Shown piece after piece: positions 23,989-32,458 of a DNA stretch of 50,965 nucleotides. Origin of the DNA: an uncultured Clostridia bacterium. Its GTDB lineage: Bacteria; Bacillota; Clostridia; Christensenellales; Borkfalkiaceae. The translations under genes were made by a program, and so were the position numbers. The notes under the pieces are model-generated. The model ran no database searches. It had not been told where the DNA came from and worked only from the letters and a program-made list of their open reading frames with translations. The first letter of the stretch is position 1; the number at the start of each line of letters is the position of its first letter. Location: contig CAKQJE010000020.1 of assembly GCA_934247225.1 (NCBI GenBank), positions 1 to 50,965 on the forward strand, in the 5' to 3' direction.

Positions 23989-25293
23989 TTATTCTTTTTC
24001 GTTGTCTTCTTCCGCTTCGGGATGAATTTCGACCTTTACTTCGAGGACTTTTTTCAAAGTTCTTTTGGTTACTGTGATCGTTAAATTGTTATAGTCGAAA
24101 GTGTAACCGATAGGCGGAATGTCTCCCGATCTCTCGATGATCCAGCCGCTCACCGTGTTGGAGTCGCTTTCTTCGTCCTCTTCCTGCGAAAAGATTTCGC
24201 AAAATTCCGAAAGTTCGGCGTTGCCGTCGACAAGATAATGTTCGTCGTCGAGCTTGGTGAAGTAGTCCACGACTTCGTCGTGTTCGTCCCAGATTTCGCC
24301 GACGAGTTCTTCTAAAATATCTTCGAGCGTAACTATTCCGAGCGTTCCGCCGTATTCGTCCACGACGGTAGCCATATGCACTTTCTGCTTTTGCATGCTT
24401 CTTAAAAGCGTGGAAATTTTCATATGTTCCGTGGCGAGAGCCATGGAAGTGACGATCCCCTTTATGTTTGCCGCGTTGTTCATATATGCGGCGTAGAAAT
24501 CCTTTTCGTGGATCATTCCGATGATAACGTCGATAGAACCTCTGTAAACGGGCAGTCTCGAAAATCCGTGTTCGGAGAAAATCCTGCGGATCTCTTTCAT
24601 CGGCGTGTTTTCTTCAACTGCGATCACGTTCACTCTCGGAACCAAAATGTCGCCTACCTCCGCGTCGTTAAACTCTATCGCGCTTGAAATAAGTTCCGTT
24701 TCGTTGTTGTCGAGCGTGCCGTCCTCTTTGGCCTCCTCTATGTAAGTAAGAAGCTCTTCTTCGGTGATCACGTCATCCGATTTAAACTTGAAAATCTTTC
24801 TTAAAAGCAGCTTCCAGCCCGTGAAAATCATATTTAGCGGGAAGAGAATTATCGTGAACACGTCAACTATCGGCGCGACGAACATCGCCACCTTTTCGGG
24901 AGCTTCTTTTGCTAAGGTTTTGGGCGTTATCTCGCCGAAAATAAGAACGGTGATCGTCGAAATGATCGTCGACATAGTCGCCGCGAGGCTTGCGGAATTA
25001 ACGTAAATCGCCGAGAACAGCAACGTCGAAATCGTTGCGAGCGTGAGGTTTACTATGTTGTTTCCGATAAGGATCGTATAGAGCAATCTGTCGTAATTTT
25101 CTACGTAGTGAAGGGCTTTTTTCGCCGATTTCTTGCCGTCGTCCGCCAGGACTTTGAGCCTTGCGCGGTTGAGTGAGGTGAAAGCCGTTTCCGTTGCCGA
25201 GAAAAATGCCGATAAGATGAGCAAGGCTACGAGAACGATAACGTATATCGTTATGTTCTGACTGCCGGGAGGGGGTTTTGCGTCTGCGTCCAT
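23989..25293 (-). CDS. CNNM/CorC-type membrane protein with CBS pair (hemolysin family)
   Basis: 434 residues. The N-terminal DUF21 (CNNM) membrane domain has about four helices (residues 14-180) with FFSATETAFTSLNRARLK and IFGEITPKTLAKEAPEKV. Two CBS domains (about 200-320, with DILVPRVNVIAVEE and ATVVDEYGGTLGIVTLEDILEE) and a C-terminal CorC/HlyC domain (about 335-425) follow. Members are linked to magnesium export or cation homeostasis rather than hemolysis. The start at 25293 is chosen because it gives the usual N-terminus; AAAGGAG lies 14 bases upstream, rather far. A longer form to 25371 would have a basic, non-conserved extension. Confidence 0.88.
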   Translation of the reverse strand: MDADAKPPPGSQNITIYVIVLVALLILSAFFSATETAFTSLNRARLKVLADDGKKSAKKALHYVENYDRLLYTILIGNNIVNLTLATISTLLFSAIYVNSASLAATMSTIISTITVLIFGEITPKTLAKEAPEKVAMFVAPIVDVFTIILFPLNMIFTGWKLLLRKIFKFKSDDVITEEELLTYIEEAKEDGTLDNNETELISSAIEFNDAEVGDILVPRVNVIAVEENTPMKEIRRIFSEHGFSRLPVYRGSIDVIIGMIHEKDFYAAYMNNAANIKGIVTSMALATEHMKISTLLRSMQKQKVHMATVVDEYGGTLGIVTLEDILEELVGEIWDEHDEVVDYFTKLDDEHYLVDGNAELSEFCEIFSQEEDEESDSNTVSGWIIERSGDIPPIGYTFDYNNLTITVTKRTLKKVLEVKVEIHPEAEEDNEKE

Positions 25294-25384
25294 AAAAAAA
25301 TTAAATACTCCTTTTTGTCGTCCGCCTTTGTTTTTACGTTTATTTGTCGGCTTTGCCGACGGCGGGCGCATATAGTTAAATACT

Positions 25385-25413
25385 ATTATATCACAAAAAT
25401 TTTTATTTGTAAA
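25385..25413 (-). promoter_or_regulatory. Promoter of the CorC-type gene
   Basis: On the minus strand TTTACA-N17-TATAAT, about 90 bases before the chosen start. Confidence 0.8.
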
Positions 25414-25504
25414 TCTTTTTGCAAACTATTAGTCAGAGAAAAAGAAATTCGTAAATCAAAGGCGGCAATTTTAACAAATTTCCTTTTTTTGTTCACCAAA
25501 AAGG

Positions 25505-25533
25505 TTGACATAATTCGTCCTTTATCATATAAT
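25505..25533 (+). promoter_or_regulatory. Promoter of the ntp V-ATPase operon
   Basis: TTGACA-N17-TATAAT, full consensus. It predicts a leader of about 195 bases before the first gene, unusually long for this window. Confidence 0.88.
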
Positions 25534-25571
25534 TTATTCAACGAGTCAAGTTAATATAACGAAATAGGTGG

Positions 25572-25628
25572 AGTCTGTCGCAATTGGTATGAATGCAATA
25601 AGTATGAATACTGTCGGCAGGCTTTTTT
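25572..25628 (+). promoter_or_regulatory. Attenuator-like hairpin in the ntp leader, possible riboswitch
   Basis: AGTCTGTCG (25572-25580) pairs with CGGCAGGCT (25615-25623) over nine base pairs, two of them G-U, and five to six T follow: the form of an intrinsic terminator about 110 bases before the first gene. The loop holds an inner 5-bp stem (GGTAT with ATACT) and two copies of TATGAAT. A terminator inside a leader implies attenuation. Sodium riboswitches are known before V-ATPase genes in some bacteria, but I cannot confirm that consensus here. Confidence 0.5.
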
Positions 25629-25735
25629 AAAAATCGGATTTAATTCGGGTTATAATCGGACATAAATATTTTTATTCGGATTGTAATCGGGTTTTATTCA
25701 GAGGCGGACAAGCCTTAAAGGTCTCGGAGGAAACA

Positions 25736-26056
25736 ATGATAGAAGAAGTTCTCAAAAAGGTTTCTTTAAGCGAAGAAACGGCAAAAAAGATAAAAGAAGA
25801 AAGCGAGGAAAAATCTTCGCTTATTCGCGCTGCCGCCGATAAAAACGCCGCCGAAATCATAGAAAACGGCGCTTCGGACGCACGCGTTAAGCGGCTTTCG
25901 GAGGTGCAGAACGCGAAAATGAATGCCGCGGCGCATTTCGAAACCGAGAAAAAGGCGTATTTTGCGGAAGCCGTGAATTTCAAAGCCGAAAAAAGCGGAA
26001 AAGTCGAACAGCTCGCAGAAGAGCTTTTCGGGAGGATAAAAAATGGCGATTGCTGA
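25736..26056 (+). CDS. ntpF: V-type ATPase peripheral-stalk subunit (NtpF / AhaH)
   Basis: A 106-residue, almost wholly helical, charged protein with Ala/Glu/Lys heptads, as expected of the G/H-type subunit that pairs with subunit E in the peripheral stalk. Similarity is by character and position more than by motif: it is the first gene of an ntp operon in the E. hirae order. GGAGG precedes the start. The end overlaps ntpI by 14 bases. Confidence 0.8.
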   Translation: MIEEVLKKVSLSEETAKKIKEESEEKSSLIRAAADKNAAEIIENGASDARVKRLSEVQNAKMNAAAHFETEKKAYFAEAVNFKAEKSGKVEQLAEELFGRIKNGDC

Positions 26057-28046
26057 AATGTCGCGCCTTTCCGTAGTCGCGCTGCTTTCCGATAAGGATA
26101 AAATTTACGACGCGCTCCAAAAAACGGGCGCGGCGCAGATAAAAAGCCAGACGGAAAAGGAGTACGCCGTTCCCCTTGCGGCGGCGGACGACGCGGAATT
26201 GAAAGCGAAAATCGACCGTGCGAAAAAATGTCTCGATTTTATTTCGGACGAAATCGAACTTTTGCCGAAAGACGAGCGGGGCGCGGGCGTTATAAAGGAC
26301 GGATTTCCCGTCACCACGACCGAATTTTTCGCCGTCGGAGAAAAAACGGACGAAATCGAAGGCGTTTTAAGCAAAATCGAGGAACTGTCCGATAAAAAGA
26401 ACGCGCTTAAAGCCCGTCAGGCAAAGGTGAACGAAAAAATCAGAAATTATGAGCCTTACGCGCTTTTGAAAAACAAATTTTCCGAATTTTCGGATACTCC
26501 GTCGGTCAAGGTCTATTTAGGTATCGTCCCCGCGGACAAAACCGAAAAATGCCTTAAAGAGATAAAGGATTGCGAGCTTTCGGAAGCTTTTATCGAATGT
26601 GACGGCAAAAACGGCGAGGTCGTGTCGGTTGCGGCGTATAAGCCCAATGCAGAAGCGGTCGAAAAAGTGCTTTCTTCGTGCGGATTTATAAAGTGTCCGT
26701 TCAAAGAAGACGTTACTGCGGCGGAAAAAATTTCCGAAGCGGAAAACGAGCTTAAAGAAATCGAAAACGAGTTTTTAAACGTTTCGAAGCAGGCGACGGC
26801 TCTTGCCGATCAATCGCGAGAAGTCAAGCTATATGTCGATTATCTCGCATATTTGGTCGAAAAAGCCAATGCGGACGGCTCGCTTTATCACACGGCGGAC
26901 GCTTTTGTTTTAGAAGCCTATGTACCCGCGGAAAAGACGGAAGAAGTAAAATCGGCGGTGGAAAACGTCGCGAGGGCGTGCGAGATTGAGTCGGAAGTTA
27001 TTCCGCGTAACGAATTCGCGCCCACGCTTATGAAAAACAGCAACGCCGTGTCCAATTTCGAGGCGGTTACTAACATGTATTCCGTGCCTGCGTACGGCGC
27101 GCTCGATCCTAACGCCGTGATGTCCTTTTTCTTCTCCCTGTTTATGGGGCTTATAATGGCGGACTTCGGCTACGGACTTTTAATGATAGTCGGCGGATTT
27201 TTGTTCGCGGCGAAGCAGAGAAAAGGCACGAGCATTTATCGTATGGCAAAAGTATTCGCTTACGGCGGCTTTTTCGCCTGCGGATTCGGCGCGCTTTTCG
27301 ATAGCTGGCTCGGCTATCCTCTTATAAGAACGATAACGGGCGAGGGATCGGCTTACTGTGAATTTTACGCCAATTACCTCGACGCGATAAATTCTCCCGC
27401 AAACATCGCGGGGATAACCGTTCCGCAGATGCTTTTGTGGTGTCTGGGACTCGGAACGATACAGATTGCGGTAAGTTTGATAATGAAAGCCGCGCAGTGT
27501 TTTTCGAGAAAACAGTACGCGGAAGGATTTTTCTCGGGTATGGTTTGGTCGATAGGACTGCTTGCGTTTGTCGCGGCGGTGTTCGGAATGGCTTCGAACA
27601 ACGATTTTCTCACAAAATACGGCGCGTATGTAGCGATAGCGTTGATCGCGCTCGGCGTTCTGACTTCGGGCATAACCGAAAAGGGTTTCGGAAAAATCAT
27701 GAAACCGTTCTCGTCGTTATACGGACTTATAAACTATGCTTCCGATATATTGAGTTACGCCCGTCTTTACGGACTTATGCTTTCGGGCGCGCAGATAGCT
27801 TCGATTTTCACCAACAATTTAGCGATAGATCTTCTTTTCCCGAAGGGCGTCATAGGCGTTGTTTTCGGGGTGGTAATAATTATCGCGGGCAATCTGTTCA
27901 ACCTGGCGATGAGTCTTTTGGGCGCGTTCATTCACGATTCCAGATTGCAGTACGTAGAATTCTTCGGACGTTTCTACGAGGGCGAAGGCGAACTTTTCAC
28001 GCCGCTCGGCAGAAACGGAGAATACACTTACTTTATTTCGCAGTAA
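26043..28046 (+). CDS. ntpI: V-type ATPase subunit I (a subunit)
   Basis: 667 residues, the usual length. The N-terminal half (about 1-340) is a cytoplasmic helical arm that meets the peripheral stalks; the C-terminal half has about seven to eight membrane helices, including MSFFFSLFMGLIMADFGYGLLM, SLYGLINYASDILSYARLYGLMLSGAQIA with the essential Arg in SYARL, and the end SLLGAFIHDSRLQYVEFFGRFYEGEG, all typical. It carries the ion half-channels beside the K ring. GGGAGG lies within ntpF before the start, so translation is coupled. Confidence 0.95.
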   Translation: MAIAEMSRLSVVALLSDKDKIYDALQKTGAAQIKSQTEKEYAVPLAAADDAELKAKIDRAKKCLDFISDEIELLPKDERGAGVIKDGFPVTTTEFFAVGEKTDEIEGVLSKIEELSDKKNALKARQAKVNEKIRNYEPYALLKNKFSEFSDTPSVKVYLGIVPADKTEKCLKEIKDCELSEAFIECDGKNGEVVSVAAYKPNAEAVEKVLSSCGFIKCPFKEDVTAAEKISEAENELKEIENEFLNVSKQATALADQSREVKLYVDYLAYLVEKANADGSLYHTADAFVLEAYVPAEKTEEVKSAVENVARACEIESEVIPRNEFAPTLMKNSNAVSNFEAVTNMYSVPAYGALDPNAVMSFFFSLFMGLIMADFGYGLLMIVGGFLFAAKQRKGTSIYRMAKVFAYGGFFACGFGALFDSWLGYPLIRTITGEGSAYCEFYANYLDAINSPANIAGITVPQMLLWCLGLGTIQIAVSLIMKAAQCFSRKQYAEGFFSGMVWSIGLLAFVAAVFGMASNNDFLTKYGAYVAIALIALGVLTSGITEKGFGKIMKPFSSLYGLINYASDILSYARLYGLMLSGAQIASIFTNNLAIDLLFPKGVIGVVFGVVIIIAGNLFNLAMSLLGAFIHDSRLQYVEFFGRFYEGEGELFTPLGRNGEYTYFISQ

Positions 28047-28063
28047 ACGACTGACAAAACGCG

Positions 28064-28087
28064 AAAAGCGGGCTATAAGTCGATTAT
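28064..28087 (-). repeat. Dispersed motif copy 8, between ntpI and ntpK
   Basis: Exact core on the minus strand at 28073-28086, followed there by CCCGC and TTTT. Confidence 0.85.
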
Positions 28088-28130
28088 TGAATATATTTTT
28101 AAACGAAAAACAATTTCGGAGGAAATTAAA

Positions 28131-28553
28131 ATGGAAAAATTCATCGGTATTTTAGGTCTTTCGCTTTGCATGATTTTGTGCGGCGCAGGCTCTGCATTCG
28201 GTCTTTTTAAAACCGGTTCGGCTGCGGCGGGCGTGCTTTCGGAAGACAACAAGAAGTTCTCCAAGATTATAGTTCTTGCCCTTCTCCCCGCAACGCAGGG
28301 TATTTACGGATTCGTTCTCGCCGTTATGAAAATCGGCGCGATCGCTCAGGGCTGGACGCTTTTCGGCGCAATGCTCGGTCTCGGAGTAACCGGTATGCTT
28401 TCGGCGATTTTGCAGGGTATCACCGCTTCTTCGTGTATTTACGCGATCGGCAAAAACCCCGCAGGCTCGGGTAAATACGTTCTTTTCCCGGCGATGATAG
28501 AGTTCTACGCGATTCTTTCTCTCGTTCTCGGAATAATGATCCCCGTTGCTTAA
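28131..28553 (+). CDS. ntpK: V-type ATPase subunit K (proteolipid ring), predicted sodium-binding
   Basis: A 140-residue, four-helix duplicated proteolipid. Its residues match every side-chain ligand of sodium in the E. hirae ring: Leu52, Thr55 and Gln56 in LPATQG, Gln95 in SAILQG and Glu124 in MIEFY (E. hirae L61, T64, Q65, Q110, E139), with the same 29-residue spacing between the second Gln and the Glu. This predicts a sodium-pumping or sodium-driven enzyme. GGAGG precedes the start. After the stop, TAAAAACAAC recurs once at a 21-base distance. Confidence 0.93.
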   Translation: MEKFIGILGLSLCMILCGAGSAFGLFKTGSAAAGVLSEDNKKFSKIIVLALLPATQGIYGFVLAVMKIGAIAQGWTLFGAMLGLGVTGMLSAILQGITASSCIYAIGKNPAGSGKYVLFPAMIEFYAILSLVLGIMIPVA

Positions 28554-28589
28554 AAACAACTTCGGGCTGTGTAAAAACAACATAAAAAA

Positions 28590-29162
28590 ATGGAAGAAAA
28601 AAGAGATATTTGTTCGGCGATAATCTCCGACGCGGAAAAATACGCGGACGAAACCGTGAAAGCAGCGGAAGAATACGCCGAAAAAAAACGTAAGGAAGCC
28701 GAATTCCGTGTTCAGGCGTACGCCCTTTCGCAGGATGATCTTGCGGCAAAGGAAATAGCCGACGTTTCGGCTAAAAACGCCGCGGCGGAAAGAATGGAGA
28801 AAAAGAAAATTCTCCTCGCCGCCAAGGTCGACCTTTTAAACGAGGTTTACGCCCGTCTCGAAACCAAGCTCGGAACGCTCCGCGGCGAAGAACTTAAAGC
28901 GTTCGCCGAAAAACTTATCGGAAAATACGCCGAAGAGGGCGACGAAATCGTCGTTGCGGCTAATTCCGCGATAAACGCGGAAACGGTTGCGGAATTTCCG
29001 ATCTGCAAAAAGCTTTCTCTGAAAGTTTCGGGCGGCGGAGATTTTTCGGGCGGCTTTATGATAAAAGGTAAGGCTTACGACAGGGATTTTTCCTTCGGAG
29101 CGATCGTAAGGTCGGTTAAAGAGCAGACCGAGTCCGAAGTTTCGGTAAAACTTTTCGGCTGA
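28590..29162 (+). CDS. ntpE: V-type ATPase subunit E (peripheral stalk)
   Basis: 190 residues of normal length: a long charged helix (about 1-95, rich in Ala, Glu, Lys) that pairs with the NtpF protein, then an alpha/beta head (about 100-190, with ALIGKY-like KLIGKYAEEGDEIVV and GGFMIKGKAYDRDFSFGAIV) that contacts the catalytic head. No clear ribosome binding site precedes ATG 28590; reinitiation after ntpK, 36 bases upstream, is likely. The last 34 bases of the gene are repeated just after its stop. Confidence 0.9.
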   Translation: MEEKRDICSAIISDAEKYADETVKAAEEYAEKKRKEAEFRVQAYALSQDDLAAKEIADVSAKNAAAERMEKKKILLAAKVDLLNEVYARLETKLGTLRGEELKAFAEKLIGKYAEEGDEIVVAANSAINAETVAEFPICKKLSLKVSGGGDFSGGFMIKGKAYDRDFSFGAIVRSVKEQTESEVSVKLFG

Positions 29163-29222
29163 AATCCGTCGGAAAGTCCGAAGTTTCGGTAAAACTTTTC
29201 GGCTGAAAATTTCGGCTGAAAA
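29131..29222 (+). repeat. Tail of ntpE duplicated after its stop
   Basis: The 34 bases at 29131-29164, which contain the last codons and the stop of ntpE, recur without change at 29175-29208 (period 44). A third, partial copy (TTTCGGCTGAAAA) follows at 29210-29222. Confidence 0.92.
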
Positions 29223-29285
29223 ACGTCGGGCGGCGCGGCGATCGCGTTTCGGATTACTCCCGACTTAATAATAAGGAAATAAATT

Positions 29286-30257
29286 ATGGCGATCAAAGAT
29301 ATGACTTTTTCGAACGGAATAATCAAATCGCTCGAAAAAGATCTTCTTACACCGTCCGCGCTTATGCGGATTATAGACGAACCGGATTATAAAACCGCGG
29401 TGTCCGCGCTCAGAGAACAAGGTTTCGGAAAGGGCGTTTCCGCCGAGGGCGACGAAGAGCGGCTTTTTACAGCCGAAACGCTCGCGCTCGACGATTTCGC
29501 CCGCGAATTTTCCCCGAGCGGAGAATATTCGGAATTCTGCCTTTCGACGATCGATTTTTATAACGCCGAAAGTTATTTGCGCTCTGAGTATATCAAAAAT
29601 TACGAGTACGCCCCCGTTCGCACGGGGCTTATCGCGGATATTCCGTCGTTTTTGAGCGAGGCGAAAAAGAAAGGAAAATGCGCGAACGAAGAGCTTGTTT
29701 CGGCTTACGAAGAGGGCAAAAAACTTTTCGAAAGCGGAAAGGCGACGGGCGCGGAAATTTCGTCGGTATTTTTAAACGCGAGATACAAACGGCTTTTGAA
29801 AAAATGCGGCGGAGACCTTAAAAAGTATTTGAAAAACGAAATCGATTGCAAAAACGTTTCCACGGCTCTCCGCGCGAAAACGGAAGATGACGTCGAAAAA
29901 CTATTTTTAAACGGCGGAAATCTTAAAAAAGAAGACGTGCTTTTTATTTTCTCGGCGGACGGCGAAAAAATCGAAAAGAAATTCGCGTTCACGCCGCTAA
30001 GCGAATTGCTCGGCGTCGCGATAAAAGAAAAATCTGCTTCCCTTCCGCTTATCGGATTCGAGACGAAAGCCGAAGGGTTCGCGCTCGGCGAACTTAAAAA
30101 GAAAAAATACGAAACGGAAGGAGCGACTCCGTTTTTGCTTTACTATCTCTATAAATCCGCGGAAATTACCAACGTAAGGATAATTCTCGGCGGGAAACGC
30201 GCGAAATGCTCCGCGGAAGAAATAAAAAGGAGAATAGAAACGGGTTATGACGGGTGA
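29286..30257 (+). CDS. ntpC: V-type ATPase subunit C (d subunit)
   Basis: 323 residues, the usual length of the AtpC/NtpC family, which forms the socket joining the central stalk to the membrane ring. The family is poorly conserved in sequence; the three-fold helical pattern with SYLRSEYIKNYE-like YNAESYLRSEYIKNYE near residue 95 and the C-terminal ITNVRIILGGKRAKCSAEEI support it, as does position. AAGGAAAT precedes the start, a weak site. The end overlaps ntpG by 11 bases. Confidence 0.9.
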   Translation: MAIKDMTFSNGIIKSLEKDLLTPSALMRIIDEPDYKTAVSALREQGFGKGVSAEGDEERLFTAETLALDDFAREFSPSGEYSEFCLSTIDFYNAESYLRSEYIKNYEYAPVRTGLIADIPSFLSEAKKKGKCANEELVSAYEEGKKLFESGKATGAEISSVFLNARYKRLLKKCGGDLKKYLKNEIDCKNVSTALRAKTEDDVEKLFLNGGNLKKEDVLFIFSADGEKIEKKFAFTPLSELLGVAIKEKSASLPLIGFETKAEGFALGELKKKKYETEGATPFLLYYLYKSAEITNVRIILGGKRAKCSAEEIKRRIETGYDG

Positions 30258-30573
30258 AATCGCAATAATCGGTAAGGGTGAGAGCGTTCTTGCGTTCAAA
30301 GCGGGCGGCATAGACGCTTTTTATGCCGACGACGAAAAACAGGCAAGAGATCTTCTCAGAAAATTGGCGAAAACCTATAAGGTTATATTCATCACCGAGG
30401 ATCTTGCCGAGCAAATCGACGATCTGATAAAAAGAATGTTGGAGCAGCCTTATCCCGCAATAGTTCCGTTGCCGTCGAAAAACGGCGGAAGCGGATATGC
30501 GAACGCCAAAATGAAACAGTATGCGGAAATGGCGCTCGGGGCGGACGTTTTATTCGGTAACGAAAAGAAATGA
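30247..30573 (+). CDS. ntpG: V-type ATPase subunit F
   Basis: 108 residues, normal length. The Rossmann-like fold is seen in IAIIGKGESVLAFKAGGIDAF, VIFITEDLAEQIDDLI and YPAIVPLPSKNGGSGYANAKMKQYAEMALG, all typical. It binds subunit D in the central stalk. Called ntpG after the E. hirae operon. It overlaps ntpC; 130 bases without a gene separate it from ntpA. Confidence 0.93.
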   Translation: MTGEIAIIGKGESVLAFKAGGIDAFYADDEKQARDLLRKLAKTYKVIFITEDLAEQIDDLIKRMLEQPYPAIVPLPSKNGGSGYANAKMKQYAEMALGADVLFGNEKK

Positions 30574-30703
30574 CCGTTACGGGGTAAATCGTACCGACAT
30601 ATAAAATTTTTGCGGCGCAGACTTGTAACGTAAAAAGTGTTTTGCGGCGTTAGACCGCGCTTTTAAAGTTAAATTGCGCTTTTAACAAAGAGGAAAATAA
30701 ACA

Positions 30704-32458
30704 ATGCAAGGAAAAATCGTAAAGGTTTCAGGACCGCTCATCGTGGCGGAAAATATGGCGGACGTAAAAATGTACGACGTCGTTAAAGTGGGCGAAAAGG
30801 AGCTTATAGGCGAGGTTATCGAGCTTAGGGGCGACAGAGCGTCCATTCAGGTTTATGAGGAAACGTCGGGTCTCGGCGTGGGCGATAAGGTCGTTTCGAC
30901 GGGCGCGCCCCTTTCCGTGGAGCTTGCCCCGGGACTTATCGAGGGTATTTTCGACGGTATCCAGCGCCCGCTTAAAACGATCGTCGAAAAGTACGGCGAC
31001 AGAATAACGAGAGGTCTTAAAGTAAACAATCTCGACCGCGAAAAGAAATGGCATTTCGTACCCGCGAAAAAAGCGGGGGACGAGGTCGTTGCGGGAGATA
31101 TTCTCGGAACGGTTCGGGAAACTTCGATAGTATCGCATAAAATTCTCGTGCCTTACGGAATGAGCGGAAAGGTTTCCGATATTTCCGAGGGCGATTACAA
31201 TATCACGGAAACGATCGCAAAAGTCGGCGGCAAGGACGTTTCGATGCTTACCCGCTGGCCGGTCAGAAAAGCGAGACCGTATAAAGAAAAACAAACTCCC
31301 GATATGCCTATGGTTACGGGTCAGAGAGTCATCGACACTCTTTTCCCGATAGCAAAAGGCGGCGTCGCGGCTGTTCCCGGTCCTTTCGGAAGCGGGAAAA
31401 CGGTCGTTCAGCACCAGCTCGCGAAGTGGGCGGACGCGGAGATAATAGTTTACGTCGGTTGCGGCGAACGCGGCAACGAAATGACGGACGTTTTAAACGA
31501 GTTCCCCGAACTTAAAGACCCGAAAACGGGCGAGCCGCTTATGAAAAGAACGGTTCTTATCGCAAACACTTCCGATATGCCCGTCGCGGCGAGAGAAGCG
31601 TCCATTTACACGGGTATCACGATAGCCGAATATTTCAGAGATATGGGATATAACGTCGCGATAATGGCGGACTCCACGTCCCGTTGGGCGGAGGCTCTGA
31701 GAGAAATGAGCGGACGACTCGAAGAAATGCCGGGCGACGAGGGTTATCCCGCATATCTCGCTTCGAGACTTGCCGAGTTCTACGAAAGAGCGGGCATCGT
31801 CAAGGTTTTAGGAAGCGTAGACAAGCTCGGTTCGGTTTCGGCAATCGGCGCGGTATCGCCCCCGGGCGGCGACCTTTCGGAACCCGTTTCTCAGGCGACT
31901 TTAAGAATAGTAAAAGTATTCTGGGGCTTATCGGCACAGCTTGCTTACAAGAGACATTTCCCCGCGATCGATTGGCTTATAAGCTATTCGCTTTACGCCG
32001 ACAGAATGGGCGAGTGGTACGAAAAGAACGTCGGAGCGGACTTTATGGAACTTCGCGCGTTCATAATGAATATTTTGCAGGAAGAAGCGAGCTTGGAGGA
32101 AATCGTAAGGCTCGTCGGTATGGACACGCTTTCCTATAAGGACAGAATGACGCTCGAAACGGCTAAAATGATAAGAGAGGACTATCTCCATCAGAACGCC
32201 TTCCATGAGACCGATACTTACACCTCTTTGGATAAGCAGTACAGAATGCTTAAACTTATCAAGAAGTTCTACGATCTCGGAAACGTTGCCGTAGCGAATT
32301 ATGCGGACATAGACGAAGTCACCGCAATCGAAGCCAAAGAAAAGATAGGCAGAGCCAAATATATAGAAGAGAGTTCGATAGCCGCTTTCGACGAGATAGA
32401 CGCCGAACTCGAAAAAGAGCTTAAAGCGCTTGCGCTCAAAGGAGAGAGCGATGTATAA
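30704..32458 (+). CDS. ntpA: V-type ATPase catalytic subunit A
   Basis: 584 residues of normal length. The P-loop GPFGSGKT (residues 226-233) has the A-subunit form; GERGNEMTDVL, the non-homologous region near 110-190 and SRWAEALREMSGRLEEMPG are all standard. It hydrolyses or makes ATP in the cytoplasmic head. AGAGGAAA precedes the start. Its stop overlaps the start of ntpB. Confidence 0.97.
   Translation: MQGKIVKVSGPLIVAENMADVKMYDVVKVGEKELIGEVIELRGDRASIQVYEETSGLGVGDKVVSTGAPLSVELAPGLIEGIFDGIQRPLKTIVEKYGDRITRGLKVNNLDREKKWHFVPAKKAGDEVVAGDILGTVRETSIVSHKILVPYGMSGKVSDISEGDYNITETIAKVGGKDVSMLTRWPVRKARPYKEKQTPDMPMVTGQRVIDTLFPIAKGGVAAVPGPFGSGKTVVQHQLAKWADAEIIVYVGCGERGNEMTDVLNEFPELKDPKTGEPLMKRTVLIANTSDMPVAAREASIYTGITIAEYFRDMGYNVAIMADSTSRWAEALREMSGRLEEMPGDEGYPAYLASRLAEFYERAGIVKVLGSVDKLGSVSAIGAVSPPGGDLSEPVSQATLRIVKVFWGLSAQLAYKRHFPAIDWLISYSLYADRMGEWYEKNVGADFMELRAFIMNILQEEASLEEIVRLVGMDTLSYKDRMTLETAKMIREDYLHQNAFHETDTYTSLDKQYRMLKLIKKFYDLGNVAVANYADIDEVTAIEAKEKIGRAKYIEESSIAAFDEIDAELEKELKALALKGESDV

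Noticed and set aside
27726..27740. Another dispersed motif copy in ntpI (CGGACTTATAAAC)
   Set aside because: Only the stretch GACTTATA agrees; too short to count.
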